Program-made: the position numbers and the translations under genes
The notes under the pieces: generated by a model
The model's database searches: none
Seen by the model: the letters and a program-made list of their open reading frames with translations, nothing else
Told to the model about the DNA's origin: nothing
Shown: positions 32,101 to 41,182 of the stretch, one piece after another
Layout of the letters: each line of letters starts with the position of its first letter
How positions within the stretch are numbered: the stretch's first letter is position 1
From: DASUPK01 sp963848955
GTDB lineage: Bacteria > Actinomycetota > Thermoleophilia > Solirubrobacterales > 70-9
Assembly (NCBI GenBank): GCA_963848955.1
Contig: CAWKFQ010000017.1
Span: 1 to 64,000, forward strand
Direction of reading: 5' to 3'
Length of the DNA stretch: 64,000 bases

Positions 32101-33041
32101 AAACGCCGGCTATTGCCGAGTCGCCCCCGGAAAACGAGCTCGAGCTCGCATCCGATGGGCTGGCCGACCTCAGTCGAGCCCTGTCCCCAGTCGCAATCGA
32201 ATCCCTCGTGCCTTTCGAAGACGCCCTCTCCGACTGGCGCACCCCGCGGACAGCTGCCGATCTGGGATCGCGATTTCCCGCACTGCTGCGCGCTGCACAC
32301 GGGGATCTTGACGGGGGCGTCGAGCGCAACGCCTTCAACCGGGCCCTCGTCGCTTACATCGCCTCCCGGCTTCGGTTTCGGCTCACCGAGCTCGCGCTCC
32401 CAGGCGAGGTCCTACAGCGCGTACCGCCCGCGCTCGACCGACTCCGCGAGTTTCTCAGCGACCAGTGCGATGGCTATGCGCTCGGCGACGACTACTTTCT
32501 GAAGGACGTGCGCTTCGCAGCCGGCTGGACGGTCCCATGCGGGGCGAAGGTAGTCGACCTTCGGAGCCGCGTCAGCCTTCCGATCAGCCTGCTCGCAGCC
32601 CTACGGGGGCGGGCACCCAGCCTCGCACTGCAAGCGCTCAGACCGAGGCGGCGCGCGCCTTGGTTCGAGCACCACACCGAGTCGCGATATCTCGACGAGT
32701 TCAACGAGGCCGGGATGGATCGCACCTACCGGTGCGTCGCCTCGATGCTGCGGAGGCACACGGCGGTTGCGGGCCTCACCGCCTACGGCTGGCTCTACGA
32801 TCCCCAGCTCGCTGAGATCAGCCCACGGCTGGCGTACCTGCGCCAGCGTCCGCTCGAGCACGGCGCAATCTCGCTGCGCGGGCATACGTCCGATTTCGAC
32901 ATCAAGAACGCAACCGCGAAATCGCAAACGCGGAGGCGGCTCTACGAGGCCGGCGAATACCTGCCCGTCGCCCACAGGATCCTCTGGCTCAGGCGGGATA
33001 TCTTGCGCTGGGCCGACAAGAGCCGGCCGGCCGAAGGGTGA
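32097..33041 (+). CDS. Unrecognised protein coupled to a GT2 gene
   Basis: 314 residues from ATG 32097 (ATGA overlap with the glycosyltransferase). No signal peptide and no clear membrane segment. Striking stretches are DGYALGDDYFLKDVRFAAGW, FEHHTESRYLDEFNEAGMD, YGWLYDPQLAEISPRLAYL and SDFDIKNATAKSQTRRRLYE. The His/Asp/Glu-rich middle block could form an active site. I know of similar unnamed proteins in polysaccharide loci but cannot assign a function. The tight coupling suggests a role with the glycosyltransferase or the tandem-module protein. Confidence 0.7.
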   Translation: MKTPAIAESPPENELELASDGLADLSRALSPVAIESLVPFEDALSDWRTPRTAADLGSRFPALLRAAHGDLDGGVERNAFNRALVAYIASRLRFRLTELALPGEVLQRVPPALDRLREFLSDQCDGYALGDDYFLKDVRFAAGWTVPCGAKVVDLRSRVSLPISLLAALRGRAPSLALQALRPRRRAPWFEHHTESRYLDEFNEAGMDRTYRCVASMLRRHTAVAGLTAYGWLYDPQLAEISPRLAYLRQRPLEHGAISLRGHTSDFDIKNATAKSQTRRRLYEAGEYLPVAHRILWLRRDILRWADKSRPAEG

Positions 33042-33046
33042 CGCTG

Positions 33047-34068
33047 TCAGATCAAGCTCGCTGCCACACGCAGCTGATGCCGGGCCAGATTCAGTCTCGG
33101 CATCATCTCGAGCTGAGGACCCAGACCGCCAGGGCGGACAAGCGTCCAGCGCGACCCGGTTCCGGAGCCAGCCGAGGCTTCCCTGCAGATCGGGTCGTGA
33201 CTCCGCCAGGAAAAGGGCCTCGTGCCCTGAATCGCGCAACACCCGCTCGACCATCGGTGTCGCGTCCTCTCTGCGCCCGTACGGGAAGCTGAACGCCCGA
33301 ACCCGGCGGCCGGTCAACGACTCGAGCCGTCGAGCATGGTCGACGATTTGATCCTGGGCGGATGCCTCGTCGACCAATGACCGGCAGAAGACGTGAGAGC
33401 GGGTGTGGTTCGCGACCTCACATCCGTCCGCCGCCAGTCCGCTGAGGTCCTCCGGGTCGAGGAAGAGTCCTCGCCTCGGCTCGGAGCCTCGCCTGGTCGA
33501 CCTCGAACCGCTCCGCCAGCTCATCCCCCACCCTGAGGCGCCGCTCGTAGGGCATGCCGGCGACCACGTCGAGGAGCTGCAGGAACGTGGCGGGTCGGGC
33601 TGCGGTGGGCTCGAGCGCAGCGCCCACCCGGCTGAGGCCGACGGACGCGCAGAGGTAGGAGAGGAGGTTGTCCAGCGGGACGGAGTTGGGATCCAGGCAG
33701 GCACCCGTGACGAAGAGGACGCTGGGAAGCCCCAGCCGCCGCAGAGTGGGCAACGCAACGTCGATGAACGATCGATACCCGTCGTCAAAGGTGATCAGCA
33801 GCGCGCGTCGAGGCAACTTCCCCGAGAGAACCGCGTCGAGGCCGACGACCTCATAGTCGCGCGCCATCTTGCGCAGGTGGGCCTCGAAGACCGCCGGCGC
33901 CGTGTTGACCGCGAGGCGGTCGACCAGCGGGGAGACGTGGTCTGCGATCTGGTGGTAAAGAACGGCACGGAGGCCCGTGCGTTTTCTGCCGCTGCGGTAG
34001 GCCGGCATCCTCGGGTGGGGTGGCTCTCGTCCAAGCAGGGTGCGAACAGAGCGAAATAGGCCGCTCAT
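33047..34068 (-). CDS. Polysaccharide deacetylase (NodB/CE4 family), frame-broken
   Basis: About 340 residues. NodB motif 1 is LITFDDGYRSF (metal-binding Asp pair), motif 2 is NHTRSH (the two His ligands), and motif 3 is SFPYGRRED. Breaks lie near 33440 and 33150; the last frame ends MPRLNLARHQLRVAASLI with TGA at 33047, five bases from the convergent gene's stop. ATG 34068 follows TAGGGGG. CE4 enzymes remove N- or O-acetyl groups from sugars. With no obvious signal peptide it may act at the inner face or on precursors, or the N-terminus may be misread. Confidence 0.85.
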
Positions 34069-34157
34069 CCCCCTAACAACGAATGGCGTAGGCAGAGCTT
34101 CCGGGGCACTGCCAACCTCCCCGAGAGAAACGCGCCTCCGACTCGTTGACTGAATGG

Positions 34158-35065
34158 ATGCCGGCATCCCCCCGCACGTCCCCCCTGCTCTCGGTCGGGC
34201 TCGCTGTGCGAAATGCGCAGGAGATCCGTCGAACGCTGCATCGAGTTCGATCCTGGCGCAGGACCTCACGGACCTGGAGCTGATCGTCTCCGACAACGCC
34301 TCGGATGACGGGACGATCGAGACCGTCGAGAGCTACGCGCGAATGGATCGGCGAGTCAGGCTCAGCGTCAACCCCATCAACGTCGGTTCGCACGAGAACA
34401 TGAATCTGGTGCTCGGCGCCGCACGCGGCACCTACTTCCGCTGGATCAGCGCCGACGACTGGCTCGAGCCCGGCTGCCTTTCCGCGTCTGTGCGGGCGCT
34501 CGAGCGCCGGACCGACGCGGTCGGCGTGACCAGCTGGTTCACGATCCACTCCGCCGCCGGCCCCACGCGGTACGAGGAGTACTGCGGGGAATTCCCCACA
34601 TCCCCGGATCCTGCCCGCCGCTTCGAGCGGATGCTCTGGTTCTTCCACGCCGGCGACGGGAAATACGACCCGATCTACGGCGTCTACCGCCGTGACGGGC
34701 TGGAGCGCTCCCATCGAGTCCGGCCGATCGAGCGGACGGACTGGCTGCTCTCCACCGAGTTGGCCCTGATGGGGCCGATTCTGAACCTGGACGAGCGCCT
34801 CGCCCATCGCACTCGTGACTACCAGACCGGCAGCCAGCAGCGCAGTGCACTCAGACGCCGGCTGGACCCCGCGCGGGCGGGAGATCTGCCGACGTCGCCG
34901 CACCGCCTCGCCCGCGAGCTGTTCGAGCTTGCCGTCGGGGCGAACCTGAACGAGCAACAGCTGCGACGTTGCCGGCGGGCACTCCGAACGTTCTGGCTCA
35001 AAGAGGTGGGCCGCGTGAGCCGCCTGAAGGCGGCGGACGCAAAACACCGCCTACTGGCCGGTTAG
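34158..35065 (+). CDS. GT2 glycosyltransferase, N-terminal frame breaks
   Basis: About 300 residues. The N-terminus from ATG 34158 (SPLLSVGLAVRNAQEI) shifts frame near 34220 into SILAQDLTDLELIVSDNASDDG. The core continues with INVGSHENMNLVLGAARG and the DxD-like ISADDWLEPG. The C-terminal part has FHAGDGKYDPIYGVYRRDGL and ERTDWLLSTELALMG. It is likely a transferase adding one sugar to the growing repeat unit. It is divergent from the deacetylase. Confidence 0.88.
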
Positions 35066-35194
35066 AGGTCGCCGGGTGCGGCAGAAGATTCACGGCGGGC
35101 GACCCGTTCATCTCTCGAGGGGACTTACCGTGAAATCTGCGCTGATCCTCAAAGGCCGAGCTGGTCGCCGCTGCCTGATTCACGCGGGGGGCGT

Positions 35195-36071
35195 GTGATC
35201 CCGCGGTCGCCGCTGGGCTCGGTGGTCATACCGGCGCACGACGAGGCTGCCGGCATCCGGCGCTGCCTGGACGGGCTCTTCGCCGGCTTCCAACCAGGAG
35301 AGCTGGACGTCGTCGTCGTCTGCAACGGCTGCTCGGACGAGACTGCGGCGCTGGCCCGCTCGTCAGGCCATCCGGTCCGGGTCATCGAGTTGAGTGCGGC
35401 GTCGAAGCCCGCCGCGCTGCGAGTGGGAGATGTGGCGGCGTGGGAGTTTCCGAGGCTGTATCTGGACGCCGACGTGCTGCTGCCCAGGCTCGGCGGCCCG
35501 TCTCGTGCTGGAGCGCCTGCGGAGCGGGGCGCTGGCCGCGCGACCGCCGGTCCGATACGAGACGAGCGGTGCATCCGGGCCCGTGCGCTCCTACTACCGT
35601 GCGCGATCGCAGGTTCCGGCCGTCTTGGGCTCGCTCTGGGGAGCGGGTGTCTACGGGCTCTCGGCGGCCGGCAGGAGCCGGTTCGGCAGCTTCCCGGACG
35701 TGGTGGCGGATGATCTCTGGGTGGACCGGCTGTTCAGCGCCGAGGAGGTGGAGATCGTCGACAGCGCTCCGGTGGTCGTCCGCGTGCCGAGGCGCAGTCG
35801 CGATCTCGTGCAGGTTCTCGGTCGCACCTATCGCGGCAAGTGGGAGAGCCGGTCGCGGGCCGATCTGGGCGATCGGGCCCCGGAGACGATGATGTCCACC
35901 CTCCAGGACCTGGGACGGGTCTGCCTGACCGGTCCCGCCGCCACACTCGACGCGGCGACGTACGCAGCCTTCGCAGCGGGCGCGCGGCTCGCATTGGCGC
36001 TTCCTCACAGGAGCGGCGCTTCGCCCGCCGGTGAGCGGTGGGAGCGGGACGACAGCTCGAGGGCGCTCTGA
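35195..36071 (+). CDS. GT2 glycosyltransferase, one frame break
   Basis: About 290 residues from GTG 35195. GT-A motifs are GSVVIPAHDEAAGIRRCLDGL, VVVCNGCSDETAALA, FPRLYLDADVLL, then after a break near 35500 RLVLERLRSGALAARPP, GAGVYGLSAAGRSRFGSFPDVVADDLWV. The late GVY ... ADD segment fits the acceptor side of the active site. The stop lies one base before the O-antigen ligase-like start, so the two are co-transcribed. Confidence 0.87.
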
Positions 36072-36072
36072 G

Positions 36073-37476
36073 ATGGCCGCAGCCGTCTCCCAGCCCGTCG
36101 GCACCCTCGACCTCGTCCGGTCGATTTCGTCGCGCACGCGCGCCGTGATCCTGTTGCAGGGGTTCGCGCTGACGCTGTTCGTGATCCCTTCGGACACGGT
36201 GATCAAGGCGATCGGCGCCGGCGGCTACGCCGCAGCCCTGATCGGGATGTTCGCTTTCGCGGCTTACCTGACGGTGACCTTGCTTGGCCTCCACAACCCG
36301 CTCGCGCAGCGGCACCCGATACGAGCCGTTCTCTGCCTGCTCTGGCTGTCTGTCCTCGCCTCCTATGTCCTGACGGATCGAACCGCGATGACCGTGCCCG
36401 AGCTGGCGAGCGCCGACCGCCTGCTCATGCAGCTCGCGGTGATCACCGGGGTCGCCCTGATCGCGGCCGAGTTCCTCGGCTCGCTGGACGACGTGCGCCG
36501 GGTCCTGAGAGTCATCAGTTGGGGCGGGGCGTTCTGCGGAGCAGTCGCCGGGCTGCAGTTCTGGCTCAGCCTGGACCTTTCGACGTACCTGCGTGAACTG
36601 CCGGGCTTCTCGCTCAACGTCGACGATACGGCGATCCTGGCCCGGGGAGGACTGAACCGGGTCAGCGGCACGTCCATCTATCCGATCGAGCTCGGAGTAG
36701 TGGCGGGGATGCTGCTGCCGCTCGCGATCTATCTGGCGATCTACGACACCGACCGCAGCGCGCGGCGTCGGTGGGCGCCGGTCGGACTGATCGCGCTGGC
36801 GATTCCGGCGTCGGTCTCCCGCTCGGGGGTCCTCTCCGTCGCTCTGGCCCTGGGCGTTCTGGTGGTGCTGATGCCGGCGCCGCAGCGGCTGGTCGCGCTC
36901 GGCGCCCTGCCACTGGGCCTGGCTGTGGTCTTCATGTCCGCCCCTGGCCTCATCGGCACCCTCTCGACCTTCTTCGGGGCCGGCACCAGCGACGCGTCCG
37001 TGGCCACGCGGGTGAACGACTATCCGATGGTCGAGCAGGCCTTGGAGCACGCGCTCTGGTTCGGCCAGGGCGGGTGGACGTACCTACCCGATAACGCCTT
37101 GGACATCCTCGACAACCAGTACCTGAAGACCGCCATCGAACTGGGATTGGTCGGGGTGATCGCCCTGACCGCTTTCTTCCTGGTGCCGACGATCGCAGCT
37201 CTCGTCGCGAGGCGACGGAGCAGAGACCCCGAGATTCGGCTCCTATGCGCGGCGCTGGCCGGCGCCGCGATGGCTGCAACCGCATCTTCGTTCACCTTCG
37301 ATTCGTTGTCGTATCCGATGTTCACCGGTCTCTACGCCCTCGTCATCGGGCTGATCGGTGCCGTGTGGCGACTCACGGCTGCCTCTGACGCGCCGCCCGG
37401 TGCCCGTGCCGATACCGGTTCCAGCGCCATCGGATCCATTCCGAGGGCGCAAACACCCCTGCCGGCCGGAGGCTGA
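36073..37476 (+). CDS. O-antigen ligase/polymerase-like membrane protein (Wzy/WaaL type)
   Basis: 467 residues with about ten hydrophobic segments spread over the length (for example AVILLQGFALTLFVIP, AAALIGMFAFAAYLTVTLL, VALALGVLVVLMP). A large extracytoplasmic loop near residues 290-340 carries RVNDYPMVEQALEHALWFGQGGWTYLPDNALDILDNQYL in pieces; the Asp/Asn-Gln-Tyr end of this loop is typical. It probably polymerises or ligates lipid-linked repeats outside the membrane. ATG 36073 was chosen because upstream starts lie inside the previous gene. Confidence 0.88.
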   Translation: MAAAVSQPVGTLDLVRSISSRTRAVILLQGFALTLFVIPSDTVIKAIGAGGYAAALIGMFAFAAYLTVTLLGLHNPLAQRHPIRAVLCLLWLSVLASYVLTDRTAMTVPELASADRLLMQLAVITGVALIAAEFLGSLDDVRRVLRVISWGGAFCGAVAGLQFWLSLDLSTYLRELPGFSLNVDDTAILARGGLNRVSGTSIYPIELGVVAGMLLPLAIYLAIYDTDRSARRRWAPVGLIALAIPASVSRSGVLSVALALGVLVVLMPAPQRLVALGALPLGLAVVFMSAPGLIGTLSTFFGAGTSDASVATRVNDYPMVEQALEHALWFGQGGWTYLPDNALDILDNQYLKTAIELGLVGVIALTAFFLVPTIAALVARRRSRDPEIRLLCAALAGAAMAATASSFTFDSLSYPMFTGLYALVIGLIGAVWRLTAASDAPPGARADTGSSAIGSIPRAQTPLPAGG

Positions 37477-37478
37477 GC

Positions 37479-38348
37479 GTGGACCTGCTGAACATCTCGC
37501 AGAAGATCTGGCGCTATCGCCTGGTCACGCTGCCCGTGATCGCCCTCACGTTGCTCGGGGCCTTGTACGTGGTTGCAATCAAGGCGCCGGTCTACAAGGT
37601 CTCGTCCAGCTGGGTGCTGATCAATCCTCCGCCGCCGCCGACTGCGGACGAGATCGCCCGCGACCCAGCGCTGGGACGCATCGATCCGAACAACCCCTAC
37701 ACGCGTTTCTCGGATCAGTCGGTGATCGTCAGCCTCCTCTCCAGCAGCCTGAGCAACGACTCGGCCCGCAAACAACTGCAGGATGCCGGCGCGGATCCCA
37801 GTTACACGGTGGCTCCCGATGTGCAACTCGGCTATTCGAGCTTGGTCGTGGAGGTAACGGGGGTCGGGTCGACTCCGCAGGCCGCCGTGCACACCGCCGA
37901 GCTGGTCGGCACTGCGCTTACGCGCGAGGTCGACCGCGTGCAGACGGCCCAAGACGTTGACCCCCGCTACATGATCAAGGCGCAACAGGTGGTGGCCCCG
38001 AACAGCCCGAAGCAGCAGATCTCCAGCAAGCTTCGGCCGCTCATCGGCGTTCTCGCGATCGGCGCGATCCTTCTGCTGCTGGCCGTCTCCGCCGCCGAGG
38101 CGTTGGACAGATTGCGGGCCGAGTGGCAAGAGCGCGACCTGGGTGGGAAAGGCGACGAGGGAGATGCGGTCGGGGGCACTGCCACAAGCAACGGGGCAGG
38201 GCCCAGGACCGAAGACGTACCTGCGACAGCGGACAAGGGAGATCCAACGATGGGGAACGGAACAGGCAAGTCATCGCGCAAGAAATCGGACAATTCGTCA
38301 CGCAAGAAACGGCGGAGCCGGCAACGCAGAACAACCAGCAGGGCGTGA
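37479..38348 (+). CDS. Wzz-like chain-length determinant with long basic tail
   Basis: 289 residues from GTG 37479, two bases after the upstream stop. Two membrane segments flank an extracytoplasmic domain: TLPVIALTLLGALYVVAI near residue 30 and LIGVLAIGAILLLLAVSAAEAL near residue 195. The start WRYRLVTLPVIAL resembles chain-length regulators. No tyrosine-kinase domain follows; instead about 80 residues of low-complexity, finally strongly basic sequence (KKSDNSSRKKRRSRQRR) form the cytoplasmic tail. It likely sets polymer length with the neighbouring polymerase. Confidence 0.8.
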   Translation: MDLLNISQKIWRYRLVTLPVIALTLLGALYVVAIKAPVYKVSSSWVLINPPPPPTADEIARDPALGRIDPNNPYTRFSDQSVIVSLLSSSLSNDSARKQLQDAGADPSYTVAPDVQLGYSSLVVEVTGVGSTPQAAVHTAELVGTALTREVDRVQTAQDVDPRYMIKAQQVVAPNSPKQQISSKLRPLIGVLAIGAILLLLAVSAAEALDRLRAEWQERDLGGKGDEGDAVGGTATSNGAGPRTEDVPATADKGDPTMGNGTGKSSRKKSDNSSRKKRRSRQRRTTSRA

Positions 38349-38351
38349 GCA

Positions 38352-39449
38352 ATGAGCGACCTCGAAGGCCGGGGGCTCAGCGCCCTGTTGCCGCTGAAGA
38401 TCAGCGGCCGACACTACGGCGAAAACCTGGCCCGTCTCGACATCCTCTTCAGCTCCCTCGAGCACTATGCGGCTCCGGGCCTGCTCGACGAGCTGCTGAT
38501 AGTGGCACGCGCCGACGAGCTCGATGTCATAGACCGCCATCTCTCGCGATGGCCTGGGTTCCCACTGCGGATCGTCGTTGAGGACGAGCATTTCCCCGCC
38601 TTCCGCCGCTTCACCCGCCCCTGGCAGATTCGCCCCTGGCAGCGCCAGCAGATCATCAAGCTGAACAGCGCGGCGCTGACGTCCTCGCCGTTCGTGCTCA
38701 CGCTCGACCCGGATGTGATCGCGGTCAAGACGATCACCCGCGAGACCCTGCTCCCGGATGGCCGGGCTCTGCTCGAACCCGAGGCGCGCAGCGTGCATCG
38801 TCGGTGGTGGCTGGATTCGGCGGACCTCCTCGGAGTGGACCCTGGACTGGAGCGACCCGGGACAAATGTCACCCCGGCGCTGCTGTCGACCGCCGTCCTC
38901 ACCGAGGTTCAGCGGCGACTGGAGGCCGTCGGAGGCCGGCCCTGGATGGAGATCCTGCTGACGAGCTATTGCGACTGGACGGAGTACACGCTCTACCTGT
39001 TGGCGGCCGAGCGGGCCTCCATGCTGGAGCGCCATCACCTCTGGGCGGACGACCCAGCGGCACCTGCACACGTGCACACCCACCCCGACTGCAGCATCTG
39101 GGACTCGGCCACCGCGTCCCGGGAACACCTGGAGCGGCTGTTCACCTCCGAGGATCCGGGTCTGTTCGCGGTGGTTCAGAGCAACAGCGGCCTGGCCCCC
39201 AGCGAGGTTGCAGCGGTGGCAGGGAAGCACTTCGCGGTCCGCAGCATCCCGACTGGAGAAGCGATCAGGCAGGACCCCGGCGTCAAGCTGCGGGAGCGGT
39301 TCCGAGTCGCCACGCGAATCGCAGCGCAAAAGGTCTATCGACTTCGCCGGGCCTTGAGCTCAAGAAGGCGCCGTTCGCCGCAGTCGGTGGGCGCAAGCCC
39401 GGTCCCCGGCGGAGCAGACCCCGTGGCGAGCGAGGTCGGGAGGAGGTAG
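38352..39449 (+). CDS. DUF6492 family protein, glycosyltransferase-like
   Basis: 365 residues from ATG 38352. Motifs characteristic of DUF6492 proteins: LPLKISGRHYGENLARLDIL, DELLIVARADELDVI, PLRIVVEDEHFP, PWQRQQIIKLNSAAL and TLDPDVIAVK (a DxD-like motif). A probable inverting GT-A fold glycosyltransferase acting in the same operon. The C-terminal 60 residues are Arg/Ser/Pro-rich and possibly disordered. The frame is intact. Confidence 0.82.
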   Translation: MSDLEGRGLSALLPLKISGRHYGENLARLDILFSSLEHYAAPGLLDELLIVARADELDVIDRHLSRWPGFPLRIVVEDEHFPAFRRFTRPWQIRPWQRQQIIKLNSAALTSSPFVLTLDPDVIAVKTITRETLLPDGRALLEPEARSVHRRWWLDSADLLGVDPGLERPGTNVTPALLSTAVLTEVQRRLEAVGGRPWMEILLTSYCDWTEYTLYLLAAERASMLERHHLWADDPAAPAHVHTHPDCSIWDSATASREHLERLFTSEDPGLFAVVQSNSGLAPSEVAAVAGKHFAVRSIPTGEAIRQDPGVKLRERFRVATRIAAQKVYRLRRALSSRRRRSPQSVGASPVPGGADPVASEVGRR

Positions 39450-39505
39450 GGCCCAATCAGGGCCGGCATCTGATGACCGGGTGTCGCGGCTCCGCGACCA
39501 ACCGA

Positions 39506-41181
39506 TCACCGTATGCCGAATCGATGGCCATGCTTGCCCGGCCGTACTGACCGCCTCGGCGTCTGCCCGGGCATCCGCCCGAGCCCGAGAAGAGCGAGCA
39601 CGGCGAGAAGCAGCACGACGATCGCTGCGATGACCGCCCGCGGGAACTCATGCGACGGTGTGCCCTGCCGGACCTCAGCGGGTTGAGCGACGGGGGTCCC
39701 CCGGCCGCCCCGGTGGACAGAGCGACGGGGGCGACTCCGGCTCGGCGCGCCTTGGTGCAGCTCCGGACGGAATGGATGCGATAGATGTGGATCGCGTTGG
39801 CGTCTGCGAAGCGATCTCTGAAGGACCCTTTGCGGACCCGAACGCTGCGGTTCTCGCCCAGGACCGCGGCCTTTGTCTTGCCGACACACGGCAGCGAGAA
39901 CCTGCCCTCCACGGGCGACCCGGCTGAACCCGCGAACACGTACAGGTCGGCGCTCTTCTTGCACTTGCCCTTCCTCGACTTGCACTTCTTCTCGTGCTTC
40001 TTGGCGGTCCTGCCAATCGCCTCCTTGCACTTCCGCGTCTTCTTCCCCTTCTTCGACTTGCACCGCTTCTTGTCGGCCTTGTCGCCCTGGTCCCACTTCA
40101 CCATCGCCGTTGTGCCGGGTCCCTGAGACCAGCCGGAGACCACCGTCGGAGAATTGAGGGCGGGAGCCAGCGCCCTGATCTGGCGGTTCGTGGTGGTCAC
40201 CACCGAGCGGATCGGCGCGTAGGCAGAGCCTGGCTCGGTGCCATCGCGCAGGATGTGCTGGGTCTGGTTGGGCCCGCTGAAGCTGTGGTTGAAGTAGACG
40301 ATGCCGCGGGCTCCCGCGATCAGGCTCTGCCAGACCGCTGCGCGGACCTGTGCGGGCGTGATCGTCGGCCAATCCGCCTCAGAGAACGGATGGCCCAGTT
40401 CGACGAACGCCCAGACGGGCTTCGAACCCGGCGGGCTGACCAGGCTGCGCACCCTTTTGACCGTGGCGCCATAGTTCGCAGCCCGGTGGCATTGCGCTGG
40501 GCTCAGGGAGGCGCCGCCCGCCACGAGCGATCCGCCCTCCGTCCCTGAGCAGATGTTCTCGTCGGTGAAGAAGTAGGCATCGGCCGAGACGATGTTCTGG
40601 TAGGCGTTGACGAAACGAGCTGCCTCCGCATCCGACTCCCAGAAGAGGATGCCCTTCCCGTAGTTCGAATAGCGGATGCGCCCGTCATGCGGTGTCGCGT
40701 TGGCGATTCTCTGCATCTCGTCGTATCCCGCCCCTGGGCCGTGGGTCATGTCGACTTCGTCGGCGAGGAACCACCCCTTGATTGCCGGGTGCGGACTGAA
40801 CTGGTCGCCTTGCACAATCGCATTCATCCCGTTCGACTGGACGAGGCCGAGATTCGAGTTGTCAGTCAGGACGACGTAGGTGTTGAGGCCGGCGGCCCTG
40901 TCCTTGTCGACGTCCGCCTGCGACACGACGCTCTCGAACCAGACGCCGATCGGGAAGTAGGACGTGCTCGTCGGCAGCCCGCGTGGGGACCGTGCGTAGT
41001 ACTTCGGTCCTCCATCTATCTGAGCGAGGGTCACTGCTCGCGCCGCGCTTGGGGCCGAGGCGGGGATCGCCGCGGCCGACGCGGCGAGTATCAGAAAGAA
41101 GGCGATGCGCCGCGCCGCAGACGATCGCAACAGGCGTCCAATCTTCCCCCTATCGGATACGGGACCCTTGACGGCGCCCAC
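39506..41181 (-). CDS. Secreted TIM-barrel-like protein with lysine/cysteine-rich region and C-terminal membrane anchor
   Basis: About 555 residues from GTG 41181, one base after the flippase stop. A signal segment (RRIAFFLILAASAAAIPAS) is followed by a (beta/alpha)8 glycosidase-like domain with SYFPIGVWFESVVSQAD, KGWFLADEVDMTHG, VWAFVELGHPF and GIVYFNHSFSGPN. The Glu in ADEVD is a candidate acid/base. A Lys/Cys-rich insert (KKRCKSKKGKKTRKCKE and on) lies near residues 385-430. After a frame break near 39680 the C-terminus has a membrane helix (AVIAAIVVLLLAVLALLGLG) and a basic tail. It may trim or process the exported polysaccharide. Confidence 0.72.
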
Positions 41182-41182
41182 T

